Below, in pieces: positions 45,701 to 50,900 of a stretch of DNA of 64,000 nucleotides. Below the pieces are notes generated by a model, which ran no database searches, had not been told where the DNA came from, and worked only from the letters and a program-made list of their open reading frames with translations. Both the position numbers and the translations under genes were made by a program. This DNA is from Agrypnia vestita (lineage: Eukaryota > Arthropoda > Insecta > Trichoptera > Phryganeidae). The DNA lies in contig JADDOH010023117.1 of assembly GCA_016648135.1 (NCBI GenBank), positions 310,001 to 374,000 of the forward strand, in the 5' to 3' direction. Every line of letters starts with the position of its first letter. Position 1 is the stretch's first letter.

Positions 45701-46048
45701 CAATATACAATGTTGCTGAATCAATTGAAAAAATTATATTGTAAAAAAATGTTATTTATCACAGCTCTAGAGAACCAAACACACAAGTACAACAAGGAAA
45801 TACCCAATTTACTTAATCTATTTGGATGTGTATTAAATTGTGCTAACCAGATTTTCAGTCTTATAATATTTGATACATTGAAAATCAAAATACCACTTTT
45901 CGAGTCAACAGAAATTGAGACCATGTTGTGCATATTGTATATACAGGCTATTGTGTAATATTATTTCCTTACTTTTTTCCAGGAGCGTGCGTCCGGTGTG
46001 GAGGTCCGCGGCACGAGTGTCGTATGGGGCCGTGCCGGCAACAGATAG
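12752..46048 (+). CDS. BLTP3: BLTP3 (UHRF1BP1/UHRF1BP1L, SHIP164)-type bridge-like lipid transfer protein, 28 coding exons
   Basis: Exons: 12752-12795, 15062-15263, 16844-17044, 18139-18243, 19925-20048, 20179-20345, 20494-20683, 21414-21540, 22301-22385, 23226-23319, 23435-23535, 24845-24983, 25958-26145, 26555-26759, 26841-27019, 27761-27914, 29528-29708, 29829-29971, 30561-30839, 31502-31712, 32939-33059, 33145-33279, 41026-41187, 41670-41807, 42990-43191, 43547-43658, 43791-43902, 45983-46048. They total 4167 nt (1388 aa), close to the ~1440-1464 aa of human BLTP3A/B. The start MVTIIKNQLLKHLSRFTKNL and the segments WTKLKTMPIEL, LITN/LLTNQ, LVLILEEALWVLTD, HLCDD, DYYPYH and NHYQYLL follow the human proteins in order. 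Residues 1-100 are the chorein/VPS13 N-terminus. Residues about 1297-1368 form a coiled coil. Family members form a hydrophobic groove that moves lipids between membranes and act on endosome/Golgi traffic. Exon 6 uses an atypical donor (GTTTCT). Confidence 0.9.
14161..14440. mobile_element. inverted-repeat MITE in BLTP3 intron 1
   Basis: The ends TTATTTATGTTAG and CTAACATAAATAA are inverted. A longer inner inverted pair is CGGGATGTAACCCGTCTCTT at about 14213 against its complement near 14365-14385. Total about 280 bp, non-coding. Confidence 0.75.
15062..15263 (+). CDS. BLTP3: BLTP3 exon 2, chorein domain
   Basis: Residues 15-82. FTKNLSPEQISVSALRGQG through LDEAVLTELLELPAWM to WTKLKTMPIEL is the conserved VPS13/chorein N-terminal signature. 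Acceptor TTCCAG, donor GTAAGT. Confidence 0.9.
15385..15660 (-). mobile_element. RTE-like LINE 3' fragment
   Basis: Read on the - strand it encodes pieces of the C-terminal tail found in many insect LINEs: DRVKNEDIRNEC, SLRWFGHVEQMN, RGQPRT, with an ending EKKCDGK. It has stop codons and small gaps, so it is dead. Related + strand fragments lie at 19605-19735 and 59600-60290. Confidence 0.7.
16195..16690. mobile_element. pogo/Tigger-like remnant in BLTP3 intron 2
   Basis: The right end reads GGGTCCCTTGAATTTCGTGT and finishes TTTTTACTGTAAT. It also holds GCGGGGTTCTGC. The same words occur at 22150-22235 and inverted at 31780-31900. CAGTARAACC ends with TA targets are typical of pogo-type elements. 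The class is inferred from end sequence only. Confidence 0.5.
16844..17044 (+). CDS. BLTP3: BLTP3 exon 3
   Basis: Residues 83-149. METCAEPR-like start (NLEDIQIMVETCAEPR), a Pro/Gly-rich linker, then the groove strand IHKVIDGISITVNTARIQF. Acceptor TATCAG, donor GTAAAA. Confidence 0.9.
17390..17775 (+). repeat. dispersed repeat, copy 1 (related at 37790-38200 and 38556-38900)
   Basis: Shared words are ATTAAACTATTATTT, ATTGGAAAATT, TGTACTTATT, TGTAGCATAT and TTTTGTAAAATTG in the same order as at 37980-38200. The third copy is inverted. It has no coding capacity and is probably an old DNA-transposon derivative. Confidence 0.65.
18139..18243 (+). CDS. BLTP3: BLTP3 exon 4
   Basis: Residues 150-184, with the conserved WQKGDLRLTRLKD. 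Its last bases and donor (AAG|GTAATCA) lie in a 128-bp unit that is tandemly duplicated just downstream. Confidence 0.9.
18236..18473 (+). repeat. 128-bp tandem duplication spanning the exon 4 splice donor
   Basis: The unit starting TTTTTAAGGTAATCAA at 18236 is repeated at 18364 with only scattered substitutions (for example CAATTATAAG against CAATCATAAG). It copies the last bases of exon 4 and its donor. The second donor is not preceded by an open frame, since a stop (TAA) occurs within 36 nt of intron sequence. Confidence 0.8.
19605..19735 (+). mobile_element. RTE-like LINE 3' end
   Basis: The sequence TGAGAAGATGTATGAATGTG, then GCCGAAGCAAAAGTGGTGTG and CTCTCTGCCTACCCCTG, is nearly the same as 60160-60265. 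It encodes the CMRRCMNVAEAKVVCQD-type tail of the LINE ORF. Only the extreme 3' end is present. Confidence 0.75.
19925..20048 (+). CDS. BLTP3: BLTP3 exon 5
   Basis: Residues 185-226. EVSWQSARIEAKA and LRLLTNQAHCRITIKKRLS match the human EINWQMIRIEADA and LITNQSKIRVTLKRRLK segments. Acceptor TTTTAG, donor GTCAGA. Confidence 0.9.
20179..20345 (+). CDS. BLTP3: BLTP3 exon 6
   Basis: Residues 226-281, with LVLILEEALWVLTDRQL, among the best conserved blocks of the family. The donor inferred from phase is GTTTCT, weaker than the others in this gene. Confidence 0.85.
20494..20683 (+). CDS. BLTP3: BLTP3 exon 7
   Basis: Residues 282-345. DPLAKLFAVHDVNETSYHF and KIDLHLCDDPG match the human KLFNDFDVKETSHH and LDLHICDD. 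Acceptor GTTTAG, donor GTAAGT. Confidence 0.9.
20890..20945 (+). repeat. short tandem duplication
   Basis: TATTATTTAACTCTCTTTGT is present twice in a row, with a trailing GTCTG expansion, in BLTP3 intron 7. A similar two-unit duplication built on AAATTAATAATCA lies at about 21090-21140. Confidence 0.7.
21414..21540 (+). CDS. BLTP3: BLTP3 exon 8
   Basis: Residues 345-387. LQVTLQKLQFDYYPYHLA, the conserved YYPYH motif, ends in NRNHWPGY. Acceptor TTCCAG, donor GTGAGA. Confidence 0.9.
21590..22235. mobile_element. pogo/Tigger-like remnant in BLTP3 intron 8
   Basis: The left part has repeated AACCCC/AATTTG words (AGAACCCCAATAAT near 21578). The right end reads TTGAATTTTGAATTAACGAG and GTTCTACTGTA. 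Ends of the form TACAGTAGAACCTCGTTAAT mark a pogo-type family also seen at 16.6 and 31.8 kb. No intact transposase frame remains. Confidence 0.5.
22301..22385 (+). CDS. BLTP3: BLTP3 exon 9
   Basis: Residues 387-415, RESASPHTQWLSQALTAF to LLEPQ. Acceptor TTTTAG, donor GTATGT. Confidence 0.85.
22688..22824. mobile_element. PIF/Harbinger-type MITE, copy a
   Basis: Terminal repeats GGGCCGGTTG and CCGGCCC are flanked by TTA on both sides (22685-22687, 22825-22827). About 137 bp, non-coding. The 3-bp TTA/TAA duplication points to PIF/Harbinger. Confidence 0.75.
23035..23180. mobile_element. PIF/Harbinger-type MITE, copy b
   Basis: Ends GGGCCGGTTGTTTGATCA and TGATCAAACAATCGGCCC are nearly perfect inverted repeats flanked by TTA (23032-23034, 23181-23183). 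Inner arms (ATAGTTAAG / CTTAACTAT) also pair, so the element is almost a full hairpin. Confidence 0.8.
23226..23319 (+). CDS. BLTP3: BLTP3 exon 10
   Basis: Residues 416-447. A low-complexity acidic and Pro/Ser linker (LPNSEDTDVPSD, TPPASPHNITG). Acceptor CTTTAG, donor GTAAGT. Confidence 0.8.
23435..23535 (+). CDS. BLTP3: BLTP3 exon 11
   Basis: Residues 447-480. LAKLMTTCVIFRLEDYTLYK parallels the human AKLMSSSVVVRLADFNIYQ. Acceptor TTGCAG, donor GTTTTA. Confidence 0.88.
23716..24738. mobile_element. inverted-repeat element in BLTP3 intron 11
   Basis: The left end GTAATAAACCTCGGAGTTAC resembles the complement of the right end, GTTACGTAACTCGGGGTAAC followed by ACTTGGGGTATTAC. A second inverted pair, TTCATACAAATTCGCTA at about 23930 against AGCGAATTTGTATAAA at about 24540, lies inside. 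The interior shows no transposase. Superfamily not identified. Confidence 0.55.
24845..24983 (+). CDS. BLTP3: BLTP3 exon 12
   Basis: Residues 481-527. FTLPDEVRALHVEFTHFYYP and GDIHFP match the human LPQEMSAVYIEFTEYYYP and GKDFPIP. Acceptor TTTTAG, donor GTTAGT. Confidence 0.9.
25447..25500. repeat. hairpin in BLTP3 intron 12
   Basis: AATATTAGGTTACTACTGGG pairs with CCCAGTGGTAACCTAATATT across a short loop, with one mismatch. Probably the core of a small foldback element. Confidence 0.7.
25958..26145 (+). CDS. BLTP3: BLTP3 exon 13
   Basis: Residues 527-589. PPPKLFVQVNPTRVMFDLPS and the LWCNSFVLNLL helix (human ILWLNQFLLDL), then YVDVSVEAIMPR. Acceptor TTTCAG, donor GTAAAA. Confidence 0.9.
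26555..26759 (+). CDS. BLTP3: BLTP3 exon 14
   Basis: Residues 590-658. RPRSLQAQVSRATVTNS corresponds to human QPRAISIQSSEMIATNT. The remainder is Ala/Gly/Ser-rich. Acceptor ATTAG, donor GTACTC. GC content is far above the flanking introns. Confidence 0.88.
26841..27019 (+). CDS. BLTP3: BLTP3 exon 15
   Basis: Residues 658-717. VWCVRLEPVWADFCGAR and PLLDAVPFTLW match the human VWAVYFSQFWIDYEG and FVDSFPLSIW. Acceptor TTATAG, donor GTAATT. Confidence 0.9.
27761..27914 (+). CDS. BLTP3: BLTP3 exon 16
   Basis: Residues 718-769. VYLNMEEQQASVKNSN, then an Asn/Ser-rich linker. Acceptor TTTCAG, donor GTAAAT. Confidence 0.85.
28575..28791. mobile_element. MITE with TAGTGATGG ends in BLTP3 intron 16
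   Basis: Left end TAGTGATGG plus TTTTAACCGGTTA, right end the complement (ACCGGTTAAAATACCATCAC, TA). Inner arms with ATATCTGATTGTATTGATGA pair with the other half. About 217 bp, non-coding. Confidence 0.7.
29149..29373 (+). other. protein-like open frame of unknown origin in BLTP3 intron 16
   Basis: A 75-codon stretch ends in ELVYEIFYKHLEKFKNCSN and has a less AT-biased, polar composition with SSANPSNLNNVHQYMKDK. It starts only at GTG and has no clear acceptor. It is followed by AATAAAACTT about 30 bp downstream of the stop. It could be a nested gene fragment, a cassette exon or chance. Confidence 0.3.
29528..29708 (+). CDS. BLTP3: BLTP3 exon 17
   Basis: Residues 769-829. TEADMQIIGHCSQLVSLQLN then HYQYLLVLRLTERLTEL, matching the human NHYQYLLLLFLHESLILL. 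Acceptor TTTTAG, donor GTAATC. Confidence 0.9.
29829..29971 (+). CDS. BLTP3: BLTP3 exon 18
   Basis: Residues 829-877. NMVIGCIIPQVEITLVLPS is followed by a polar linker. An internal GTAAGG at 29899 could act as an alternative donor. Reading through to 29971 keeps phase with exon 19, and the internal donor would too, since it is 72 nt upstream. Acceptor TTGCAG, donor GTGCTT. Confidence 0.8.
30561..30839 (+). CDS. BLTP3: BLTP3 exon 19
   Basis: Residues 877-970. A Ser/Pro-rich, presumably disordered region (SQSSLERHSTLTASLPSL, then SFVSESDAQGAQ). Acceptor TTTCAG, donor GTATGT. Confidence 0.85.
30905..31066 (+). mobile_element. tRNA-derived SINE, diverged copy
   Basis: The head resembles an RNA polymerase III promoter (GGACGAGCGGTAAGAC as box A, GGATGTTCGGTCCC as a degraded box B). 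The tail, GCAAGTTATTCCCTTTCATA and GTACAAGTGTTTA, matches the SINEs at 42589-42785 (+) and 63231-63413 (-). Confidence 0.65.
31502..31712 (+). CDS. BLTP3: BLTP3 exon 20
   Basis: Residues 970-1040. MRRGLTSLMSSLDAALKP, then DQWDAVSVASSDSERYVMV. Acceptor TTTAAG, donor GTTAGT. Confidence 0.85.
31780..32670 (-). mobile_element. pogo/Tigger-like remnant in BLTP3 intron 20
   Basis: The left end TACGGTAGAACCTCATGAAC is the inverted form of the ends at 16690 and 22235, followed by AGAGACCC and GCGGAACCTCGCTAATTG. The right end carries TTATCGAGGTTCCTC. About 0.9 kb, with no intact transposase. Confidence 0.5.
32939..33059 (+). CDS. BLTP3: BLTP3 exon 21
   Basis: Residues 1040-1080. LWDGTANIGEGPVEVATE and a Ser-rich tail ending RRRDL. 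Acceptor TTGTAG, donor GTAAGT. Confidence 0.8.
33145..33279 (+). CDS. BLTP3: BLTP3 exon 22
   Basis: Residues 1081-1125. VSMSTFKLHHVEVLQVSQG aligns with human MSVVVFKITGVNGEIDIRG, and DCPSIPWDEL follows. Acceptor CGACAG, donor GTCTGT. The next intron, 7.7 kb, is the largest and most transposon-laden. Confidence 0.88.
33730..33925. mobile_element. inverted-repeat MITE in BLTP3 intron 22
   Basis: Arms of about 75 bp: TTTTAACTTTGTACTA, CACAATA and ATAGTTTCGAGAGGAGCAG at the left pair with CTGCTTCTCTCGAAACTAT, TATTGTG and TAGTACAAAGTTAAAA at the right. Non-coding. Confidence 0.75.
34293..35536 (-). mobile_element. mariner element, inactive
   Basis: Terminal repeats CGAGGGCAAGTCAAAAATTA (34293) and its complement ending at 35536 border 1244 bp, the usual mariner size. 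TA precedes the left end. The transposase lies on the - strand and is broken into fragments. The recognisable part is at 34380-34682. Confidence 0.85.
34380..34682 (-). pseudogene. mariner transposase, C-terminal fragment
   Basis: The 100-residue frame has LHDNATARGSPP (the second catalytic Asp region), LLERPLYSLDLAPTDFNLFG (third Asp region, with Leu in place of the usual Pro in YSPDLAP) and the end SCIDKAGDYVEK, which is typical of mariner transposases. The N-terminal half lies at 34683-35450 in several frames, so the gene is dead. Confidence 0.85.
37790..38200 (+). repeat. dispersed repeat, copy 2
   Basis: It matches 17390-17775 (ATTAAACTATTATTTAATTG, TGTACTTATT, GTAGCATATC) and forms the left arm of an inverted pair with 38556-38900. 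A TIR element at 38290-38554 lies between the arms. Confidence 0.6.
38290..38554. mobile_element. MITE with long terminal inverted repeats in BLTP3 intron 22
   Basis: GCACCCCCGCTCAAATAGTG and the following TCACAATTCAAAAAA are matched by the complement at the right end (TTTTTTGAGTTGTGACACTA, TTTGAACGGGGGTGC). Arms are about 37 bp with two mismatches. ATATC lies at both flanks and could be the target duplication. Confidence 0.8.
38556..38900 (-). repeat. dispersed repeat, inverted copy 3
   Basis: Its reverse complement matches copy 2 (AAACTATTATTAT, GGAAAATTTT, GAGCTTCTCC, TGTACTTATTAAGAA). Beyond 38830 the words CTCTTTAGGGCCTGCAC also resemble 37790 in direct orientation, so the rearrangement is complex. 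Confidence 0.55.
39863..40300 (+). mobile_element. transposon-derived repeat carrying a DNA-binding-domain fragment, copy 1
   Basis: Ends ATAACTTGGCGTGCG (about 39863) and CGCACGCCAAGTTAT (about 40268) are inverted. Inside, a + strand frame reads ARTIANEVLKFCEAEKANNG, PILPSD and TDRAAAV, resembling the N-terminal helix-turn-helix of insect IS630/Tc1-like transposases. A close relative is at 60957-61326. No catalytic domain is present. Confidence 0.55.
41026..41187 (+). CDS. BLTP3: BLTP3 exon 23
   Basis: Residues 1126-1179. SKFASRSRGWAESVASSKDE, then LRVRLDHFPHRTVIIPYEA. Acceptor TTTCAG, donor GTAATT. Confidence 0.85.
41670..41807 (+). CDS. BLTP3: BLTP3 exon 24
   Basis: Residues 1180-1225. 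GSFSGHMDVVVRDLDLTLNM and LSDLIEDEILVPPIPLE match human GFLQCHIENFSTEFL and IQHFLEDETVATVMPMK. Acceptor TTTTAG, donor GTTTGT. Confidence 0.9.
41940..42480 (+). mobile_element. solo-type LTR (41940-42420) with a short leader
   Basis: The segment starts TGTCGCGAGATGC and ends ACATCTGCCA, followed by AATTGGTGACCCCGACATGA. This is the same primer-binding-site-like word as in the TRIM element at 7536. The remainder of the retrotransposon and the second LTR are missing. Probably Gypsy-like, by inference from the leader only. Confidence 0.65.
42589..42785 (+). mobile_element. tRNA-derived SINE
   Basis: Box A-like TAGCTTGTTGGTC and a canonical box B, GGGTTCGAACC (42651-42661), show a tRNA-related head. 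The body includes CAAGTTAGTCCTATTTTCAT and CACGTATTCCGTGTTCGCAT, and ends in an A-rich tail. The same element is inverted at 63231-63413. Confidence 0.85.
42990..43191 (+). CDS. BLTP3: BLTP3 exon 25
   Basis: Residues 1226-1293. VLLEGVSIKLNEDRPVSS and TVPVMLSLSGLHLLRGTDG, then LHVRP, match human VSNTKINLKDDSPRS and VTVHIDHLVVERSDDG. A second TTGCAG lies 20 nt upstream but would break the frame. Confidence 0.9.
43547..43658 (+). CDS. BLTP3: BLTP3 exon 26, coiled coil
   Basis: Residues 1293-1330. KRLSQENDDLRRRLNALERL, then ENDSLRR, a heptad-rich coiled coil as in human (LMEENESLKQELAKAK). Acceptor CTTAG, donor GTATGG. Confidence 0.9.
43791..43902 (+). CDS. BLTP3: BLTP3 exon 27, coiled coil
   Basis: Residues 1330-1367. 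SKEETDILKACLLTAQDEVA and ALLDEKTTLLETVRALQ continue the coiled coil. Acceptor TTATAG, donor GTAGCG. Confidence 0.88.
44001..44064 (+). repeat. 64-bp direct repeat, left copy
   Basis: It begins ATAATAATATTTAAAAATAA and ends GACATTTCAT. By eye it is identical to 45506-45569. Confidence 0.85.
44074..45498 (-). mobile_element. IS630/Tc1/mariner-superfamily element, recently inactivated
   Basis: Imperfect terminal repeats, CTCGAGCCATCGTAAGATGA at the left and the complement of TCATAGAGTGGCCG at the right, are each bordered by TA. The transposase on the - strand is full length but carries one in-frame stop and one frameshift. Confidence 0.75.
44240..45377 (-). pseudogene. IS630/Tc1-like DDE transposase with one stop and one frameshift
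   Basis: The - strand frame from 45377 starts MDDNVLRAPKKRKR and contains a basic N-terminus, then VVFLDETWLNANHT (first catalytic Asp), an in-frame TGA at about 44994, MDNAPYH (second Asp), a frameshift in a run of A near 44695 and RLPPYHCEYNAIESIRAQIK (third acidic residue, Glu), with an acidic C-terminal tail. The motif order fits the DDE_3 group common in insects. About 378 residues in total. Two lesions only, so it decayed recently. Confidence 0.8.
45506..45569 (+). repeat. 64-bp direct repeat, right copy
   Basis: Identical by eye to 44001-44064 and directly adjoining the right end of the IS630/Tc1-like element. Confidence 0.85.
45983..46048 (+). CDS. BLTP3: BLTP3 exon 28, last 21 codons and stop (frame uncertain)
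   Basis: Joining exon 27 in phase 0 to the acceptor TTCCAG at 45982 gives ERASGVEVRGTSVVWGRAGN, R and TAG at 46046-46048. The GC-rich DNA continues, and another frame stays open from the same acceptor to a stop at 46275-46277 with protein-like composition. That frame needs a preceding exon ending in phase 2. Human BLTP3 proteins also end soon after the coiled coil, which favours the short version, but the alternative is not excluded. Confidence 0.6.
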   Translation, partial: ERASGVEVRGTSVVWGRAGNR

Positions 46049-46077
46049 CGACAGTGCTGCCTGGACTGCAGCTCTTG

Positions 46078-46109
46078 TTGCCCCCCCTCACATGCAAAGG
46101 GGGGCGGGG
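46078..46109 (+). repeat. C/G hairpin in the 3' part of the last BLTP3 exon
   Basis: GCCCCCCCT is followed nine bases later by AGGGGGGC, a strong stem in the 3' UTR under the short-frame model. It may be structural in the mRNA, or simple low complexity. Confidence 0.5.
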
Positions 46110-46379
46110 CCCCATGATGCCCACTACCGGGCGTCTCCACCCTCTGGGGGTGCGCCCGTTTGCCGTGGAAGCACTAAACTCAACTCCTTTGCGGATGCGC
46201 AACACTTGCAAGAGGATGTCCCGGCGCTTGTTGAAATCCGTCACAATTTTACAACGTTTACAAAAGCATGTTCCTAGCTGTGTAAATTGTAAAATGTGCG
46301 CGGTTTATTGTTGCTGAGAGGAGCGATGGTGACGGCATTTTAATTAAAATATAGGAGAAAATACATAAGCGTATATACA

Positions 46380-46385
46380 AATAAA
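46380..46385 (+). terminator. BLTP3: candidate poly(A) signal of BLTP3
   Basis: First AATAAA after the stop codon at 46048, giving a 3' UTR of roughly 350 nt. Other AATAAA words follow (for example about 46906), so this is only the nearest candidate. Confidence 0.4.
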
Positions 46386-48476
46386 TCCTGCAGATAATAG
46401 TGGAATCTACAAATTTGTATACTATGTAGACTATCTTTAGGTGAAAGTATGCTGAAAATATTATTTATTTTTATTATGTCCAGAAGATACCAGTTACTTT
46501 ACACTAGTTGATTGCCAGTGGGATAAACAAGGAAACTTCGGATATTTGGGTATTGTAAAAACTCCATAAATATTATTGGCAAGAAACTAGCTAGCATATT
46601 TTTCTCTATTAGCTTAGCATTAGGATATTTTTTGCCACCTATTCGGATTTAACGTGAGAAAAAGAGTTGTGTGACATTTATAATCATTAGATATGGAAAA
46701 TTGTATATCTTTTTCGGTTTTAGGGATACGTATATAATTTGTATTAGTGTTGTTTCCAGAATGTGTATAATATTGGACTGACGAAATTTGTGACTTCTTT
46801 GTGACAGTGTCGGGGAATATGTAAAAATATATCAATGGATCATATTCTTGTAGCAACTTTGAATACAATTTTAAATTGCTAAGCATTGAACATAGATTTC
46901 ATACAATAAATTAATGTGCAGAAGTAATAGTTCTCAATTGTATGAACTGGAATTGATCCATTGGTACGAGCATTGCATCCAGTGATCTTGGTTGTTTATA
47001 TATATGTGTTATGATATGTTGCTATGATTTTTTTACATTGTTTTTAACTTTCACATTCTTCTTTGAAGTGTTTCTAAAAAAATGTCGAAATGATGCAATT
47101 TGTGCTTTTTTCATGTACGCATTTCATTTCCAGTCATGGTCACAAGCTGACCGGCCTTGTAAATTCCAAATCAGACCGAGGACTACCTGGACTACCTGTA
47201 TTCAATTTATCCAAAAAAAAAAATTCACATCTGCCATAAAATTTTAATCAACTATCAATCAAATAATTCAAACAATTCAAATACATATTAATGTGTTTGA
47301 ATAATTTCAGTTTTATTATAGGTGCAAGCATTTCATATTATGTATAATGTGTTTGAAAATCACTTTGTGAAAGTATTGTAGTTTTGCTTTGGATAACCAG
47401 TACATTTTTTTAAAATAGTGTCATGTAATAACAAAAATTACCCTCACTACTCCAATATTCTGTTCTTTCTTGTGAAACCAATTATAACGGGTTAATTTAA
47501 CAATAAAGGAATACATAACTCAATAAGTCTGATATACATTCAGCAATTTTCAAACGAACAAATTATATTTTATCGATGGAAAACTCTAAATCATTATATG
47601 TTTATAACTTGCATATAAATGTCATATTGTGAATATTGTATTTTAGCATATTGTAATGTAAACTTAATCCTGTTGCTATTATGGATACTTTTAAAGTAGA
47701 TAGGTAGGTACAATATATAAATGAGATTTGATATTTTCTGTTCATCTTAGAATTGAAGACATTACTTAAACATTTGTATAATGCAGGATTACATGTAATA
47801 CTCTGTTCCTTGAAAATCATATGATTTATTAGTTTCATATGAATTTTTGTTACCAATATGTCATTAAATTTCAAATTAAACATTGTCTTGGACCCCAACA
47901 TGGTACTTTTTGTATAGTGTGATTAACAAAACTTTTTCTACGTATGAGGGGATTAGAAAATTTTGATTTGAAAAAAGCGCCATTATCGAATAGACAAAAT
48001 TTAGGTAAACATTTTTGTAACTAAAGCCAGAGCGGAGATTTTAAAATTAATATGCTATAATAAAATACACAAACATGCTTTCAAAATCAGTTATTAATTG
48101 TGAAATTGACACTGCCAGATAATCATATTCAAATATAATATATCTATATATTGTATTCTTGTCGTACGCAAAATATTGCTTTTGTTTCTAATACTCTCGT
48201 AATGTAATATGAAGCATTTCTAGAAATTTCTTAAATAAACAATACAGGATAGAGGTACAGAATACATAGACAGAGAATGCTTGTTCGCAATTTTAATTCC
48301 TGTTATACCCTAAAAATAGTTATTTTTGCGGGCCAGGATAGGAATAAAGCGAAGCGAGTACAAACAGTGTTAAATTCCTTTGATTATAAATATTTTATGG
48401 TGAAATTTCAAAAAATTATCATAAGCAAATCACCGAATACTTGGAAAATCATTTGAATACTATCTCACTAACATAC
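46386..48476. other. AT-rich intergenic DNA, nothing recognised
   Basis: No coding frame with splice sites, RNA gene or matched repeat is visible. An alternative long BLTP3 3' UTR may extend into its beginning. Confidence 0.5.
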
Positions 48477-48478
48477 TA

Positions 48479-49560
48479 CAGTAAAACTTCGATTTTACGT
48501 TCCTCGTTTTTATGTTTTCCCGCTATTTACACTGAAAATTCGAAGTCCCATTTCATCTCCATACATTCCCATACAAATATTTCACGCAATTTATGCGGAT
48601 GAATTTTTTCACTTTCCCGGTTTTACACTGAATCATTTAGAAAATTCAATATCTCAACTCCACATTCATTGTAATTTACGAGCGAAAATATGAATTTTAC
48701 TTTTTATTTCCAAAAACTCAATACGCCAACATTAGATGAATTTTCAACGCTGCAGTTACGATATTTTGTGTTTGGGTTCCGGCTCGAGCGCGTACAAATT
48801 ACTTTAGTAATGAAGTAACGTAAAAAGGGACACACTAATTACTGTGTGTAAATATTTTTAATGCTTGTATAATGCTCTTTTTTACTAATTGTACTCATTT
48901 TACCATCAGCCATTCGTGACCGCGAAAATCGTAATGGCGCGGTGGCGGTTTTCACTCGCGTTTTGGCGCGATCTAAATGACAGCCACCGCGATGTATTAA
49001 CTTATAATCGTTTTTTTTAAGTATTTCGTTAGTTTGTATTGTTAAATTCACATTTCATTGTGTTTTACGCACTTTCTTGAATTTTTTTCTCTTAAATCAT
49101 TGTAAAATGTATCATGATTTTAAAATGACATTTAGCGGCCGAGTTTAGAGCATCCGCCAATTTTTTAACAGAATACGAAATTGAAGATATGGGCGCTGTA
49201 AAAAATAATCGGCCTTTAAAATTTAGCGATTTACCTAGAGAATAGAGGCCCAAATTTTGACCAGAACCAAGTAGAGGATTGGAGGCAAACTGATGTACAT
49301 GAACTGATACAAAAAGACATTTACAACTCCGTTGAAGAGTTATTTTTTTTAGAAATAACATCAGAAAAAAATAATAACTGGGTCAAAAGTAATCTAAAAC
49401 ATAATGTACATTTTTGAAAATTATGTAATATGAAATTGTTTTTACTTCCATCGAAATCTCATTTTTGTATACAATTTTCATTTCGTCACTTTTACATTTT
49501 CCTCAGTTCTACACCGATTTTGTCTGTTCCCCAGAGAAGTGTAAAGACGAAGTTTTACTG
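48479..49560. mobile_element. pogo-like DNA transposon, decayed
   Basis: The ends CAGTAAAACTTCG (48479) and CGAAGTTTTACTG (49560) are perfect 13-bp inverted repeats flanked by TA (48477-48478, 49561-49562), as in the pogo/Tigger group. Of the 1082 bp inside, no frame clearly resembles the CENP-B/DDE transposase, so it is either a non-autonomous derivative or too decayed to read. Confidence 0.75.
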
Positions 49561-49754
49561 TATATCATACATGATCATCTACGAAACAAACAGATATACC
49601 CGAATGCATGATACGGAGGCTATCACAAAATATGTTGTAATATGTAGTAAAACAATTAAATGCGCCCGTGTCTAAGATATCAAGAGTATTATCTCAAAAG
49701 TCGAAGTGGATATAGATCTAACACATTGCCCTTCAAAGCAATAAACAAAGAAAC

Positions 49755-49910
49755 CTTTAAATTAACCAGTAGGAAGACCTCAGAAGCGATGGGCTGATGT
49801 AAAGGAGTTGGCAGGGACAAAGTACCAGCACAAAACAGAGAGCAATGGAACGAAATTACCATCCTAGACCAGCTATCTAGTCTTTCTTAAATCCATGGCG
49901 TGATACCATT
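49755..49910 (+). mobile_element. LINE ORF tail fragment
   Basis: The frame reads RPQKRWADDVKELAG followed by KYQHKTESNGTK, like the RW.DD(I/V)K...AG tail at the end of many insect non-LTR reverse transcriptase ORFs. Short and truncated at both ends. Confidence 0.55.
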
Positions 49911-50189
49911 ATAATGTACTTGATGAAGCGTTAATGGCTCTTAACATATACTATCCAACCTATTCTGAAAATAATACATAATTTTTATATTTTGGTGATT
50001 GCTACCACAGCACGTCAAGACATCTGTCTAATGTCAATATTTCTATCATTTTGACAAATAATGGCTTTGATATACATATTTGAACTTTTTTGGATGAAGA
50101 AATTAGCAGTTGTGAAACAAACTGATTTCTACCATCTTTTAAAATAATATTAGTATATATTCTCATCTCATCTTCTTCTCCTTGTCCTA

Positions 50190-50900
50190 TTGGAGTCGGG
50201 GACCCATTGCATCGACAAAGCGCCGTTCTCTAAATCGATAAATCTAATAAATATTGACTAACTGTATTCCCAACATTTTTGTATGATCACTTGAAGTGTA
50301 AAGAGCTGATCTACCTTGTCTGAAGCCGCACCGTTCTTCCTGTATCTTGTGCTCTGACGCTCTTTGACATTTTTTCCAGGATCCTAGCGTAAGCTTTTCC
50401 CGGTTGACTGAGAAGTGTAATTCCTCGATAGTTGGAGCATAGTTTCTGGTCCCCTTTTTTAAATATTGGGACTATAATTCCTATCCTCCAGGCTTTAGGG
50501 GTCTTACTCATTCTTCAAGCCACTAAGAAAACTCGCGTTAACCACCTAAGGCCTTGATTACTATTTCAGGTCTTATCTAATCCGGCTGTTTTTCCCCTTT
50601 TAAGTGATTTAATTGCCAGTTTTACTTCTTCCAACGAAATTTCATCCTCTTCGTCCATTTCTATTCTATTCAGATCTTCTTGGGTCCTTGTCAACAGCTT
50701 CTCAAAGTATTCTTTCCATCTATTAAGAATTTCATTTTCCTCCCTCAACAGGTTCCTTGCCTCATCTTTAATGCATCTGGTTGTGACTGCATCTCCCTTA
50801 CGAAGTCAGCGTATTGTTTGCCGGAAAACCTTAATTGCCATGTGGTAATTCTCTTCTAACTTGGATCCAAAATCTTCCCAGGCTCGTTTTTTGGATTCCT
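50190..50900 (-). mobile_element. RTE-like LINE reverse transcriptase fragment
   Basis: On the - strand two frames carry the first reverse-transcriptase blocks: ILNRWKEYFEKLL, EEVKLAIKSLKRGKTAGLD and then WRIGIIVPIFKKGD with NYRGITLLSQPGKAYARILE. The catalytic YXDD block is missing and the frames are broken, so it is a dead, truncated copy. Confidence 0.8.

Noticed and set aside
45969..46244. - strand 91-codon frame opposite the last BLTP3 exon
   Set aside because: A shadow of the GC-rich exon. It has no start or splice context of its own.
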